Of a stretch of DNA of 64,000 nt, positions 41,324 through 53,230 are shown one piece after another; position 1 is the stretch's first letter; each line of letters begins with the position of its first letter. The translations under genes were made by a program, and so were the position numbers. The notes under the pieces were generated by a model, which saw only the letters and a list, made by a program, of their open reading frames with translations, made no database searches and was not told the DNA's origin. The DNA is from Salisapilia sapeloensis (taxonomy: Eukaryota > Oomycota > Peronosporomycetes > Peronosporales > Salisapiliaceae), in NCBI GenBank assembly GCA_023334545.1, contig JAADVB010000045.1, forward strand, positions 1 through 64,000, given 5' to 3'.

Positions 41324-44300
41324 ATGCGACTGCACTACGCGCTGCTCGTATCGGCCATCGCGGTACACGCCGCGGATGCTGCCACGCAATGCGCTTTCAA
41401 TCTACAGACAAAACTACTGTCGACGTTGCAGGACCCACCGACGGATGTCGTCGTCGAAGGAAGCAGTCAGAGTCTAGACGTCTTCGTCGGCTCCACATCC
41501 TTTGATGGCAGCGTTGGAGACTTGCTAGACCACTACGACGACGCCATTACCGCGTCTACATCTACCAGTGGATCTGGCTTGCTCACCAACGACTCCTCTC
41601 TGGATGGAGTAGACCTACCGAATATCTCGACGCCAGTGCCCGTCGACGGGAGCTTGGACTTGCTACCAGGCGAATCAGGTTCCAAGGCCAAAGACAAGGG
41701 AAGTGGCAGCAGCACGTCTGCACCCACTACTCTCATCCCTGACTCTGGCAGCTCTGGCAGCTCTGCCAAGTCGGAAAAGGAAGATAAAGGCGGTAAATCA
41801 GACAGTGGCAGCACCAACTCCCCCGCGCCGACCACTACGGCGCCGAGTCCCAGCCCCGACAGCAAAGGCTCGCTGGACGCTGCCGTCCCATTAGACGATC
41901 TAACGAGACGACTGCAAGTAAACGCTGGCAGCTTGGCTGGCCTCGAGAACGTCGCCGGTGTCGATCGCGTCGGAAGCACCATCGGCTCTGCTTCTGTGAG
42001 CGCAGACGTGTTGTCATCTGGAGGTAGTGGCTCTACTTCGGATGGGAACATGGCCTGTGATGAAGGTTTCTATGAGAAATGGAATACTCTCGGTATTAAG
42101 TGTCTCGGAGAAGACATCGACGTCGAGAAAGCAGTCGATGCAGCCGCTTGTGTAATCTACAGCGGTAACCTCGGCGTACTCTCCGGTCATTCCTGCGTCT
42201 CGATCTGTTCCTTCCCTGGTTGCACCAACGACGGATGGGACTATAGCGTTTCCAACGGCTTTGCTTCTCCCGTCTATCGTGACTATCAACTCTCGGACTT
42301 TATGTCCCCGGACATGACTGCTCGGATGTCGACGCAGAAGCAAGCGCCTACTATCATGTCCAACACGAGCATGACGAGCTCTCAACAGTGTTCCTACGAC
42401 GACGAAGACTCGTTCTCGTCGTGCGACTGCTCCAGTCTTCTCGTCTCTGGCACGGAAGAAGACGCGCAGAGAGATCGGATCAAGGACTGGGCACAAGGCA
42501 TCATCCCAGACGACGACACGAGTCTCACAGGCAAGATCCTCGCGCCAGTGTCCAAGAGTCTCGCCGGTGCAGCCGTCGCCATGAGCGGTATCGCCGTCGT
42601 CGCAAGTTCCGTCGTGAGCTCTGCTTCTGCCGCTGCTGGAGCTGCAGGTGCAGGCGCTGGGTCCGTCGGTATCTACACGATCGACATCTGTGGCTTTGGC
42701 GTCATGATCAATCAATTAGATCTCCAAGGTCGCTCAGCTGTCTTGACCAACTTTGGCGAGTCGCTTGCTCCTGCGACCTTTATCTTCATGCCGTTCGGTA
42801 AGATCCATGACGACGATAAGGACGAGGGTACGAGTGATGCGGATCGAACGACACGCCGACTTATGGACGGGAGTGAGACGCTACCAGACTCTGGTATCGC
42901 CAAGTACGCTCGTATCGCAGGCTTTCGAGAAGACATGCTTTTCGTCGTGACACTCGCAGGTGTCGTCGTGATTATGGCAGGTATCCTCGCAGCTTTCTTC
43001 GTCGCCTACTTGATTGCTGGCTTCTTCATGTCAAGAGAAACGTTCATGGATAAGTTTTTTGATAAAATGGTTAGTCTACAAGTACTTGTAGCTATCCTCT
43101 CGCAGTACACGATCGGTGTCACGGGAACTTATCAAATCTATCACTCGATCGAATCCAAGGGAGAGGTAGATGCCAAGTGCATCTTGGCGTTCGCAGCTAT
43201 CATCTTCCTTGCTCTTGGTATCATGGTCTTTGGTCTCGTGGTCATTAAACGCAATGAAGACAAGATCCAGGACGTCGGGCAGCCTTCGCATATCAACAAG
43301 TGGATTTGCAAACGCTACGGACCGCTCTATGACGAGTACACGTACGACAATCGATTCTTCTTTGCTTCGAAGATGCTCCTAGCTCTTGCGACTGGTGTCA
43401 TCACAGGCTTTGTCGGCCTTAGCTCGACACTCCAAGTGTCGCTCTTACTCGGTTGCCAAGTCATCTTCTTCTTCTACCTCGAATACAGGTCTCCGCATCA
43501 CTCCAAGTTCATCCAACGCGCCACGAGCTTTGTTAGTGTCATGAAGATCACCGTCCTTATCCTCACTTTCTTCCTCATCAGTGCTGCGACGGCGGATGGA
43601 CTCCCGAGTGACGTCCAGAACGGTATCTCTTTAGCCATCGTCGGTCTTAACGTCTTCGTCCTCCTCCTCATGCTCCTACGCTCCGTCTACAACTTCTGGA
43701 ACAAGTTCCAGATGCAGCGTAAGGGACAGGAGTATGAGAATGAGGCACAGAGCGCTCGAGATTACTTTAAGGATGAAACGCCGCAGAAGGAGACTTCACA
43801 GACAAATCAAGGTTCCTCCTACTTTGATACATCGGAGCCGGCGCCGGAAGGAGAAGACATTCGTCTACGCTCCGGCACGCATCTTAATGACTCGAATAAC
43901 TATGCCAACTACCAGCCACAGGCGAGCGGTGCTGGACAGACCGGGTCGTCTAGATACCTCGCGGATGATATTGGACAGCAAGGATATCGTCAGAATCCGT
44001 ACGACGTCGAGACATCCATGGAAGACGACGTGATGAATCCGTACCAACGAGCTGATAGCAATGATGCTTTCCGTCCGAATAACGCGACGCAGCCGCTGAA
44101 TCCGTACAACTCGAGTCAGTCGATGGATACGTACCAGCCGAGTCGACCGATGAAACCGAAGGACTTGAGCCAATCCACGAGTGGCTACGAGTCTTCTCGA
44201 CCGAATCCGTACACTGCACATGGATCAATGGATACCAGTCAAGGGTATCAGCAGACGGAAAGATATGGTGCTCCACCGGCACCGACAGAAACGCACATGC

Positions 44301-44374
44301 CACCGAACAATCGTCAGGCACGTGACAGTGTGAACGAGTACAACCAGCGTCGAGATGACGTGATTGAGCTTTAA
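41324..44374 (+). CDS. Large signal-peptide-bearing multi-pass membrane protein, possibly TRP/Flc-like
   Basis: Single exon, 1016 aa. Signal peptide MRLHYALLVSAIAVHAADA. A long Ser/Thr/Gly/Asp-rich extracellular stretch (residues about 90-220) suggests O-glycosylation. A Cys-containing ectodomain follows (CDEGFYEKWNTLGIKCLGED, CVSICSFPGCTND). The membrane half has about eight or nine segments, including an Ala/Gly-rich one (GIAVVASSVVSSASAA), VVTLAGVVVIMAGILAAFFVA, and a last group ending GISLAIVGLNVFVLLLMLL. The layout (signal peptide, ectodomain, TRP-like core) resembles fungal Flc/TRP-like proteins; that is tentative. The cytoplasmic tail is polar, with four NPY motifs. Confidence 0.65.
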   Translation: MRLHYALLVSAIAVHAADAATQCAFNLQTKLLSTLQDPPTDVVVEGSSQSLDVFVGSTSFDGSVGDLLDHYDDAITASTSTSGSGLLTNDSSLDGVDLPNISTPVPVDGSLDLLPGESGSKAKDKGSGSSTSAPTTLIPDSGSSGSSAKSEKEDKGGKSDSGSTNSPAPTTTAPSPSPDSKGSLDAAVPLDDLTRRLQVNAGSLAGLENVAGVDRVGSTIGSASVSADVLSSGGSGSTSDGNMACDEGFYEKWNTLGIKCLGEDIDVEKAVDAAACVIYSGNLGVLSGHSCVSICSFPGCTNDGWDYSVSNGFASPVYRDYQLSDFMSPDMTARMSTQKQAPTIMSNTSMTSSQQCSYDDEDSFSSCDCSSLLVSGTEEDAQRDRIKDWAQGIIPDDDTSLTGKILAPVSKSLAGAAVAMSGIAVVASSVVSSASAAAGAAGAGAGSVGIYTIDICGFGVMINQLDLQGRSAVLTNFGESLAPATFIFMPFGKIHDDDKDEGTSDADRTTRRLMDGSETLPDSGIAKYARIAGFREDMLFVVTLAGVVVIMAGILAAFFVAYLIAGFFMSRETFMDKFFDKMVSLQVLVAILSQYTIGVTGTYQIYHSIESKGEVDAKCILAFAAIIFLALGIMVFGLVVIKRNEDKIQDVGQPSHINKWICKRYGPLYDEYTYDNRFFFASKMLLALATGVITGFVGLSSTLQVSLLLGCQVIFFFYLEYRSPHHSKFIQRATSFVSVMKITVLILTFFLISAATADGLPSDVQNGISLAIVGLNVFVLLLMLLRSVYNFWNKFQMQRKGQEYENEAQSARDYFKDETPQKETSQTNQGSSYFDTSEPAPEGEDIRLRSGTHLNDSNNYANYQPQASGAGQTGSSRYLADDIGQQGYRQNPYDVETSMEDDVMNPYQRADSNDAFRPNNATQPLNPYNSSQSMDTYQPSRPMKPKDLSQSTSGYESSRPNPYTAHGSMDTSQGYQQTERYGAPPAPTETHMPPNNRQARDSVNEYNQRRDDVIEL

Positions 44375-44910
44375 GCTTTTTCGACACTGCCATCGACCGA
44401 GGTGGATTTCTTTGACAATTTATTTTCTTTTGCTTTCGGAACTAGACCTTCGGGCTAGTGCATTTGAACATACTAGTGGATCTTTTGTAAGCAATATACC
44501 ACTTACTATTGGAAGCTCTTTGTTTGTATTTGATATCCTCTTGGAGATGAGCAAGTAGCTGCTCGATGCAGCTTGATAGAGAATTTGGATAAGAATCTGA
44601 TTCTGATGATCAAGTCCTTGTAGAAGTGCAGATGCAATGGAATAGTGATGGAAGGAAGCTTCCAACCACGAAAGTGGATGTCTCTAGACAGCAATACGAG
44701 GTACGTGTATCCACGAAAGGCAGTCGAAGAATCCATGCAAGATCCATCGGCAGATGTGGAGGAAGGCTGCATACTTTACCCCAATAAAACTATTGTACCA
44801 ACGACGTAAATGGTACCATTGGGAGTGTACCACCCGGATAATCAGACGAAAATCCATTTGATCGAGCTCGATCCAAGTCATTCGATCGAGTCGCTACGTA
44901 CGTCTAGACG
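44375..44910. other. Intergenic spacer
   Basis: About 536 bp, AT-rich, with only short open frames. The 3' end of the upstream gene and the promoter of the following one must lie here. No RNA gene or repeat was recognised. Confidence 0.5.
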
Positions 44911-45447
44911 ATGGCGACGTCCGAGTTGACTCAAGGACTACTCGACTTGCAAGAACGACCGGATGACATCGGACGCCAAGTGACAAAACTGTATGCGTTA
45001 GACGAAGAACTACAAGCCGCCCATCAGAAAGCCAAACAAGACGATGAGCATGGCGAACAGGTCGTCGCACTGTACAGCGACTTTTTAACCGAGCGACAGA
45101 AACTCATCGATTTACTCCAAGCCGAAGGTATCGCTGTGCCATGGCAATTACGCATGCGTGTCGATGTCTTGGAGCGAACTGTACGCTACTTTATTCCTAC
45201 CATCCTCATGTATGTGAAGCTCATTCCTACGTAGATCCGAGAGAGAAAGAAAGCTGGGGAGCCGATTAAGCAAGTGCAAAAGCAACCGACAAAAGCTTCT
45301 CTGGAAGAAGAAGACAGGGCAGCGTTAGGACCTGTGTCGAGAAAAGAGCGCGTGGTCGTCACAAGTCTCATCAGTGCCATCGTCGTCGCCATTCTCGCCG
45401 TCCTCTACGTCATGTACTTTGGCTATACTCCTCCTTCCAACACATAA
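44911..45447 (+). CDS. Coiled-coil, tail-anchored membrane protein
   Basis: Two exons around a 54-nt intron (45181-45234, donor GTACGC, acceptor GTAG), which removes an in-frame TAG and keeps phase. Product about 160 aa: MATSELTQGLLDLQERPDDI, Glu/Gln/Lys-rich helix to LLQAEGIAVPWQLRMRVDVL, then RTIRERKKAGEPIKQ, a charged linker and a single C-terminal hydrophobic segment (VTSLISAIVVAILAVLYVMYF) followed by ten residues. This is the tail-anchored topology of SNARE-like and ER or mitochondrial outer-membrane proteins. No family was recognised. Convergent with PRMT10, 46 bp apart. Confidence 0.7.
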
Positions 45448-45493
45448 CTCGAAAAAAGCGAAAAAAAGAAATGTTTAGTCATGAAAAAAGCAT

Positions 45494-46697
45494 CTACTCG
45501 ATCTGGAAGTAGTACGTCGTTGGTTTCTCCGCCATCATGCCCTCATCTTCACTCTCGTCATTACGCTTAAGCTGCAGATCGAAACGTACTTTCAACAACC
45601 TCTGGTTATCCTCACGTCTCGCAAGCGACATGTTGCCTTGGAAGACGTCGCCTTCGCACACTTGGACGCACGGATAGATAGGGAACGCCTGCTGCCCCCA
45701 GTGCGTCGGCTGGACGAATGGAGATGTCGTCAGCGTAATCTCATGGGACGCAGGACGATCTTCCGAGCCCTTGAAGTCGACATCAAACCATCCAGCAATA
45801 CCTCCGAGCCGAGAGGTCGCGACGATCTGGAATTGGAAGTCGCTCTTGACCGTCATGACATCCTCCAGCGTGCACGTCTTCAAGTCCCATCGCGCGACTT
45901 CCACTTCATCTCCGAGTAAATCACTCGTACTCAGCTCCACCCAGGAGGATGTTCTTAGCGAGTATTGATCCTGCTCTTTACGGAATGCATTCGTCAGACA
46001 GCTCATGTCGACACCCCACGACCGTTGCGTCGACTCGACAAACGTACGCCAACTGTCCATGGCGTTGGCAAATTCTGCATAGCGCTTCGTGCTGTCTCCT
46101 TCTAGGCACGCAGGAGCAACGTACATGGACGCGTGGGACGGGAAGAGCGCGCCATCGGTCTTGAGGTACTTGTCTCGAGCCACGAGGACCGAGTCGAGCA
46201 TCGATTCACGCAGGAGGAAGTAGCCCATCCACTCGGAGATGATCGTATCCACTTGCTCCGGCAAGTCCACATCCTCCACCTTACTCTGGATGACCGTCAC
46301 AATATCCTCCACGTTGTTCGCCTTGACCAACTTGCGAGCTTGTTGCGCAATATCCGTCGCCTACGTCCCTTGTTATTAATATATACATGATAATCATCAA
46401 TAATAAAGGAGAGCTACCTCGACAGCGTAAACCTTCTTCGCACCAGCCTGTGCAGCCCAGATCGCTAGGATACCGCTGCCAGTACCTACGTCGAGGACGA
46501 CCTTGTCTTTAAAGTGTCCGACGGCGTTATCAAAGATCGCGTCGTGGTAGTTTTGCATGCGCAAGTCATCACTGAGCATCTGCTTCTGATGGTAGATGTA
46601 GCCATAGGTAATAAAGTAGTTGGCAAAGTCCGAGCTACTCTCGAACGCTTTCTTTTGCTCCGGCGCGGCGTCCATCTTTGATCCACTAGTGTCCATC
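45494..46697 (-). CDS. PRMT10: Protein arginine methyltransferase, PRMT10-type
   Basis: Two exons, about 370 aa, starting MDTSGSKMDAAPEQKKA. YFITYGYIYHQKQMLSDDLRM is the N-terminal helix. VLDVGTGSGILAIWAAQAGA is the SAM-binding motif I, SEWMGYFLLRESML the double-E loop, and THWGQQAFPI the THW loop. Alignment by memory is best to the plant PRMT10 class (YHQKDMLSDRVRM, GYFLLRESM, THWGQQ in Arabidopsis), a type I enzyme forming asymmetric dimethylarginine on histone H4 and other proteins. The intron near 46360-46420 interrupts YAVEATDIA. Its start lies about 90 bp from that of the divergent methionine aminopeptidase. Confidence 0.9.
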
Positions 46698-46787
46698 TTG
46701 GGGTGTCTCGAGACCGAAATGACTGGTGCTGAGTATTGCGCATGTGAAACGTCGTACACCAAGATACGTCATCACACGCATTTCATC
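46698..46787. promoter_or_regulatory. Very short divergent intergenic region
   Basis: Only 90 bp separate the start codons of PRMT10 (minus) and methionine aminopeptidase (plus). Just before the latter, CATTTCATC resembles the flanking-promoter half of the oomycete Inr element, preceded by GTCATCACA. At least one 5' UTR must overlap the neighbour or be extremely short. Confidence 0.45.
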
Positions 46788-47709
46788 ATGTTCCGTCGAT
46801 TCCTCCATTCCGGTCGAACGCCCGTGCGTCCTGGCAAAGTCAGTCCACGACGATCGGTGCCGTCACATATCCAGCATCCACACTATGCTCAGAATGGAGG
46901 CATGTCTCGCCCTCCACCGTTCATACCGCTACTAGACAAGGACGGACAGCAGCGTCTCACAGCCGCGTGTGCCGTCGCGAAAGAGATCCTGACATTCGCA
47001 GGCACACAGATCGAGGTTGGACGTCCGACGGATGACATTGACGCCGTCGTGCATGACGAGATCATCCGACGAGGAGCATACCCTTCGCCACTCAACTACG
47101 GCGGGTTCTCCAAGTCCCTCTGCTCGTCCGTGAACGAAGTGGTCGTTCACGGCATCCCCGATAGCCGTCCACTTGAAGACGGAGACATTGTCAACATCGA
47201 CATCTCCGTCTTCTACGACGGCTATCACGGCGACACGTCCGCTACCTTTATGGTCGGTGACGTGGACGACCGTGGCCAGGCGCTCATCCACCTCACGAAC
47301 GAAGCTTTACATGCCGCCATCACCGAATGCTGCTATCCTCGCAGTGACTTCACCTCCATCGGTGCGTTATGTGAGAAACTAGCTACTCGCCATGGCTTTA
47401 GCGTCGTGAGGGAGTACACTGGCCATGGCATCGGCCAGGAGTTCCATACCCTTCCGTACGTCCTCCACCACCGGAACAATGAGCGACAGGAGATGCTCCC
47501 AGGCATGGCTTTCACCGTCGAGCCTGCGATTTGTGAAGGAAGCGCAGAGGTATGTCCATAATTAGTGAAGAAGAGGTAGAAACTAAATGTCCATCTAGAT
47601 TGAGCATTGGGATGACAACTGGACGGTCGTGACGAAAGACGGAGGACGGAGTGCACAGGCAGAACATACTGTTCTCATCACAGACGATGGTGTCCAAGTC
47701 TTGACCTGA
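46788..47709 (+). CDS. Methionine aminopeptidase type I, probably mitochondrial
   Basis: Two exons, about 290 aa, joined across an intron of about 48 nt after EGSAE. The Arg-rich N-terminus ([19 protein letters not shown]) looks like a mitochondrial presequence. The pita-bread fold has all five metal ligands: the Asp pair in [19 protein letters not shown], His in GHGIGQEFH, Glu in TVEPAI, and Glu in [10 protein letters not shown]. The substrate-side motif [12 protein letters not shown] is also intact. It removes initiator Met from nascent chains; the best counterpart is metazoan and plant MetAP1D. Confidence 0.93.
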
Positions 47710-47744
47710 TGAATACAATCTTGTCTTTGTTTTCCTTTCTTTTT

Positions 47745-49087
47745 CTATCGAAACGCTGGGATCTGTAGCTTGGTATCCAACGGCAAGAGCTCATCGTCAC
47801 TCGGATGCTGCGTCTGATTCGCAGCAATACTCAACCACGCGAGACTATAGTACGAATGCATCACATCCGGCACCGTGTCGGGGTACTTGCAGAAACCTCC
47901 ATAAGTAAATTGGCACGACAGGACAAAGTCTCGACAGCTTCCGACGTCTACAAGATGATGCTTCCCCATCAAATCCAACGTCGCGCCGTCCCAGAATGCA
48001 TAGCACGAGTCGGGGTCTTTGTTGCAACGACCTTGGAAGCCGTCATGCTGTCGATAGAGCAGCCATCGAACGAGGTCGGAGGGATCGCATTGGAGCTGGA
48101 GCATCCGTCCGGATAGAGCGAGGGATCCTATGGCACAGAAGATAGCTCCACCTTGTGATTCAGCTCCAGGCGAGATGCCAATACCTCCGTCAAAGCTCTA
48201 GTCGATCGTTAATTACTTGTTCTTGGGGGATGTAAGGGAGAATGTACCAAGCACGAGTTGATGTACTCCACAACGCCTGCGCCATCGACTCCGGACCAGT
48301 CGTTTAAGAGGTGGGAGATGGCACAGGCGCAGTAGACAAAGCGCATGTCTTGTTCCGAGCCGTATCGGACGGAGCAAAAGCTAGTATCGTCTTTAGTAGA
48401 CCTCTTAGACGCTCTTGATATACATAGCTACCTTCCTGTGTCTGGATTCTGAAGCTGACGTAAGGAACGGATGATAGCTGGTTTATTCACACGACCCAAG
48501 TCGTCTCCGAGTGTCTTGAGGATGCACAGCGCAGAGTACGTCGCGGCAATGTTGCTCGTATCAAATACCTGACTTTCATATTGATCCTACAAACTTCTAT
48601 GAGTTGCTATATTGGTAAAGATAATGTAATATAGCTTACGTGTGGAAGATGGAACTTGGTACCCATCCACGTCCCGCCTCGAAAGCCACAATCGCCGTCA
48701 TTCACAGCTACATCCCATGTCGTTAGAGCGTACGAGGATACTACGCAAGTAACATACATTTGTCGTTGCAATCTGGAGGGATCTGGAGAGCATAGACCCA
48801 GTCGATGACCTGCTTCTTATCCACGCGATCCAACTCGCCCAAGATCGCAAGGCCATGGACACAGAAGAATGCCTATTGAGCAGATTTTTACGTCGTATGA
48901 TGCATCTTTCTATTAGATGACATAAAAGACGTACGAGTACGACTCGATTGACATCTTGGGATGCGTATGGTTCTGGTAGCGACTGGAGGTTGTGCAGAAA
49001 GTAGCGCGTATGGAGCTCTCGCTCCAACTTCATCTTTTGTGGGAAATGGGGTACTAGGACCGTATACAAAGCGCTAGTCAAATGCAT
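47745..49087 (-). CDS. Geranylgeranyltransferase type I beta subunit
   Basis: Several exons; start MHLTSALYTVLVPHFPQKM. The chain follows human PGGT1B segment by segment: RYFLHNLQSLPEPY, AFFCVHGLAILGELDRV, CGFRGGTWMG, TYSALCILKTLGDDLGRVNK, GSFCSVRYGSEQDMRFVYCA and GGIGISPGAESQGG. Then come HDGFQGRCNKDPDSCYAFW, with the zinc-binding Asp/Cys, and PDVMHSYYSLAWLS with the His. GRxNK-x-xDSCYxFW is the GGTase-I rather than the FTase form. The enzyme attaches geranylgeranyl to CaaL proteins such as Rho GTPases in a heterodimer with the shared alpha subunit. Confidence 0.9.
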
Positions 49088-50228
49088 GTCCTTGAAGTTA
49101 CTAGAAGAGCAGTTGGGTTGCTTTCTGATAGTCTCTTGCGAGGGTATCGATTAAGTATTTAAGCGTAAACGTCGGTCGACTATGCAATTCGAATGTGAGT
49201 AGATGCTTCTTTTACGAGGTCTGGGCTAGAATGGATATGGAGTGCACAGAATTGTAGGCTAGTTGATTGCTCTTCCTCGAGCAATTCGATGAGAATGACT
49301 CTGTAGCAATGGATGCGGTGTTGAGCCTTATGTTGGGCTGAAAAGCAAATATGCTTGTGATCCTACAGTCAGCCAAGTGCATATATTGACTATACTTTGC
49401 CATACATGTGTCTCTACTTTGAGAAGCTATGGAAGTGTACGAATGGAATGACGATGTGTAGCTAGAGTCAGCATGTATCATGACTTTCGCAGCATTGTTA
49501 TAAGAATGGAAGCACATGACAGTATACTGTGGTCACTTCGTATCCCTTGGACTAACTGCATACTTTACCCTCAAGCGATGAAGGTGTCTTCTTTGGAGTA
49601 TGCCTAAACCTTGCTCATTCTTACCTGTCCTAAGGACGCCAATGGTTCAAATTGATAAAGACCGATTGCTTTCTCCAGCCACGCTACGCACAATATGCAA
49701 ATACATTCGCTTCGTACAGCCAAAGTAGTCAAGGGAAGGTAGTAACTTCGGATCCAGATTGACACTCTTTTGCATGCAAATCTTAGGATGAAGCTACATG
49801 CTGCTAAACTAATATTATCTGCCACCACCTTCTTTGATATTAATCGCTCGCTACCATCTTCAAAGCTATCTAACGCCAAAGACGGACCTCCATTCCCCGA
49901 CTACTGCATCCGACGCTTCAAGATCCATCTCCCTCCAACACCTCAAAACTTTTCTCCACTTCATCTACCTCCTTTTATGCAGCATTATCCTCCACCCTAC
50001 TTATCTGGCTTCCAGTCCCTCCGTCCACCTCCAAACTTCCACAGACACTCGAACGCCATGTACACCAGTCGCGTCCTCTCGAAGTCACTTTGATTGGCCA
50101 ATATTCCAGTTCAGACACCATCGATCTTTACCAACACCAAGGCCTTTTTTCACTTGATTAAAGTATGTTGGTACAAATTCCTAGTCGACCCAAATCCAAA
50201 AACTCGGAGAAGAGAGGAATAGATCGAT
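49088..50228. other. Spacer without a recognised gene
   Basis: About 1.1 kb between the start of GGTase-I beta and RPN1. Two overlapping plus-strand frames near 49770-50157 are Ser/Pro/His-rich and change character with frame, typical of non-coding pyrimidine-rich DNA. The last 100 bases are probably the RPN1 promoter and 5' UTR. Confidence 0.5.
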
Positions 50229-53105
50229 ATGAAGGACGAGTCGGCGCCACTGGAGGTGCCCAAGACGGACGAACAGGAGAAGAAGGAGAATGAAGACATG
50301 GAGCCTGCATCTGCTGCGGGGGTCGTCCCAGCGAATGAAGATGAACCGGAAGAATTGGTACGTTAGTAGGATATTTTCTTCCAAAGGAATTGAAATCCTC
50401 ATCCTGCATCTATATTATCTAGTCGGAGGAAGACCAGAAACTCAAGGAAGACTTGGAGACTTCTGTCCAACGACTTATTAGTGACAGCGAAGATGAGGGC
50501 GTCAAGAAACTTGCGCTCGAAATGCTTCGTCGTGAAATCCGGACAGCCACGTCGTCCATGACGTCCGTCCCGAAGCCACTCAAATTCCTACGACCGTGGT
50601 ATGATAAGCTCACAGCTACTTTCCAGGTACCATCTACTCCATCAAACCACTCGAATCTTCCTAAAGTATACTTGATACGCCCATAGAACTGTCAGAACAG
50701 TCAGATCAAGGCCGAATTAGCCGACATTCTGGCTGTCTTGGCCATGACCATGGCCAAGGAAGAGTCTCGTGCCAGTCTCGGATTCAAGCTGCAGGGTCAT
50801 CGGACGGAACTTGGCGCGTGGGGCCACGAATTCGTCCGTTCGCTCGCTGGTGAAGTCGGCGAAGAATATAATGCTCGTTTTACGTCCGAGACGATCGATC
50901 CGGATGTGTCGGACCTCATGGAGCTCGTGGACGCCATCGTGCCATTCCACATGCAGCACAACGCCGAGCCGGAAGCCATTGACATTCTGATCGAAGTGCA
51001 GCAGCTCCATAAACTCCTCTCGTCACCGCATATTGACGATAAAAACTACCAACGCCTATGTCTCTACTTGCTCGCGTGTGCTGACTACATGTCCGACACG
51101 GAGGATCTCGTCAACGTACTCGATACTGCGTACGCGATTTTCCTACAAGTGCATCAGTACCCCGACGCTCTCCGCGTCGCCCTGCGTCTCAACAGCTCGG
51201 ACAAGGTCACGGAAGTCTTCCAAAAGTGCCAGACACCAGCCATTCGTAACCAACTGGCCTTCATCCTCGCTCGCCAGCGCTTCTTCCATGAAGAAGACAA
51301 TGACGACGACTTGAACGCCATCATCGGCAACGCGGATCTAAGCGACAAATTTCAGCTCCTCGCGAGAGAACTCGATGTCGTGGAAGCCAAGACACCTGAG
51401 GATATCTACAAGAGCCACTTGTCCGAGACCGGCAGCCTTGCGCGTAGTCGAGATGCTGGTCCTCCAGCCGACTCTGCGCGTCATAACCTCGCGTCGACGT
51501 TTGTCAATGCGTTCGTGAACGCTGGATACAATGACGATAAGCTCATGACAGACGAGAGCTCGACGTGGTTGTATAAGAACAAGAAGCATGGTATGATGAG
51601 TGCCGCGGCGTCGCTCGGGATGGTCATGATGTGGAACGTCGAGGAAGGCATCACGCAGATCGACAAGTACCTCTACTCTGGCGACGAGTACGTCAAGGCC
51701 GGTGCCATCCTCGGCGTCGGTGTCGTTAGCGCAGGCATCCGGAACGAGATCGATCCGGCCCTCGCACTCCTCTCCGAGCACATTGACTCGGGCAATTGCT
51801 CCATCCGATGCGCTTCTTGCCTCGGTCTCGGCATCGCATACGCTGGTTCGGCGAGAGAAGACGTGTCGGAGCTACTGCTGCCGGTGGCATCTCAGACGGA
51901 CGAGAACGCGGACATCCAGGAGGTTTCGTACGCGGCCTTGGCACTAGGTATGGTCGAGGTCGGCACGTGTGACGAAGAGGCCGGCAACGCCCTCATGCAA
52001 CGACTGATGGACAGCACCGAGACGGAGCTCGACTCTGCGTGTGCCAAGTTCCTCGCGCTTGGTCTTGGCCTGCTCTACCTCGGTCGGCAGGAGCAAGCTG
52101 ACGCGATGCTCGAGGCAGCTAAGACCATTGAGCACAAGATCGGACAGTACCTCACCTTGACGCTCGAGACGTGTGCGTACGCCGGCTCGGGCAACGTGCT
52201 CAAGATTCAGCAGCTCCTACGCACCTGTGCGGAACATATTGAAGACACGAACTCTGCGCGTCATCAAGGCGTCGCGGTGCTTGGTATCGCTCTCATTGCC
52301 ATGGGCGAAAGCGTCGGGAGTGACATGGCCATGCGATCCTTTGACCATCTCCTGCAGTACGGAGAAGTAGGTGTCCGTGCAGCTGTGCCACTCGCCTTGT
52401 CGCTGCTGAGTGTCTCGAACCCAGAGTTTGCTCTCGTGGACACGCTCTCTCGTCTGACGCATGACGTCGAAGCGAGTGTGGCACAGAGTGCGATCCTGGC
52501 ACTCGGACTGGCGTCGGCAGGGACGAACAACTCGCGTGTTGCAGGACTGTTGCGCCAGTTGTCCGAGTTTTATGCTAGGGAAGCGGATCACTTGTTCATG
52601 GTGCGTATCGCCCAGGGATTGCTGCACATGGGCAAGGGACTCATGACGCTCCATCCATACCACTCGGACCGACTGCTGCTATCTCCGGTGGCGTTGAGTG
52701 GTATCCTGACAGTCCTCCATGCTGGATTGGACTTGGAACATACGCTCTTGGATAGCTCCCACTATCTCTTGTATACTCTGGCGACGGCCATGCAGCCTCG
52801 TATGCTCATCACGCTCGATGAAGAGCTCAACCCGCTGCCAGTATCCGTCCGCGTCGGCCAAGCGGTATTTCTTTTTCTTTATTCTTTTCCTTTTCTTAGA
52901 TACTAAAGGTTGTCTGCAGGTGGATGTCGTCGGACAAGCAGGTCGACCTAAGACGATTACGGGTTTCCAGACGCACACGACGCCTGTGCTCTTAAACGTC
53001 AAGGACCGCGCAGAGCTCGCGAGTGACGAATACTTGCCACTCTCGAATGTGCTTGAAGGGCTGGTCATTCTAAGGAAAAATCCTGACTTTGAGCCAGAAA
53101 CTTAG
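50229..53105 (+). CDS. RPN1: 26S proteasome regulatory subunit RPN1 (PSMD2)
   Basis: Four exons, about 890 aa, with ATG at 50229 and introns near 50358-50423, 50627-50686 and 52863-52919. An acidic N-terminus ([12 protein letters not shown]) leads into [19 protein letters not shown]. The helical solenoid has proteasome/cyclosome repeats: [60 protein letters not shown] and [13 protein letters not shown]. It ends in the conserved [18 protein letters not shown] tail. RPN1 is the base subunit of the 19S particle that binds ubiquitin and shuttle receptors. Confidence 0.96.
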
Positions 53106-53230
53106 GATGATCGGGATAAGTTGAATACAAGGTTCGGATTCGACCCCACTCGGCATTTGGTCTCGTCTATCTGTTTCGAACTCCTTTTATAACACTTTTC
53201 AAACAAAGATCGAAACGACGAACAGGACGA

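Noticed and set aside
45181-45234. In-frame TAG in the tail-anchored protein, suggesting readthrough or a broken gene
   Set aside because: A 54-nt intron with GTACGC donor and GTAG acceptor removes it in phase and matches intron style elsewhere in the window.
49770-50157. Two overlapping 107-codon plus-strand frames
   Set aside because: Pyrimidine-rich DNA giving Ser/Pro/His-rich peptides in both frames, with no domain and no splice partner.
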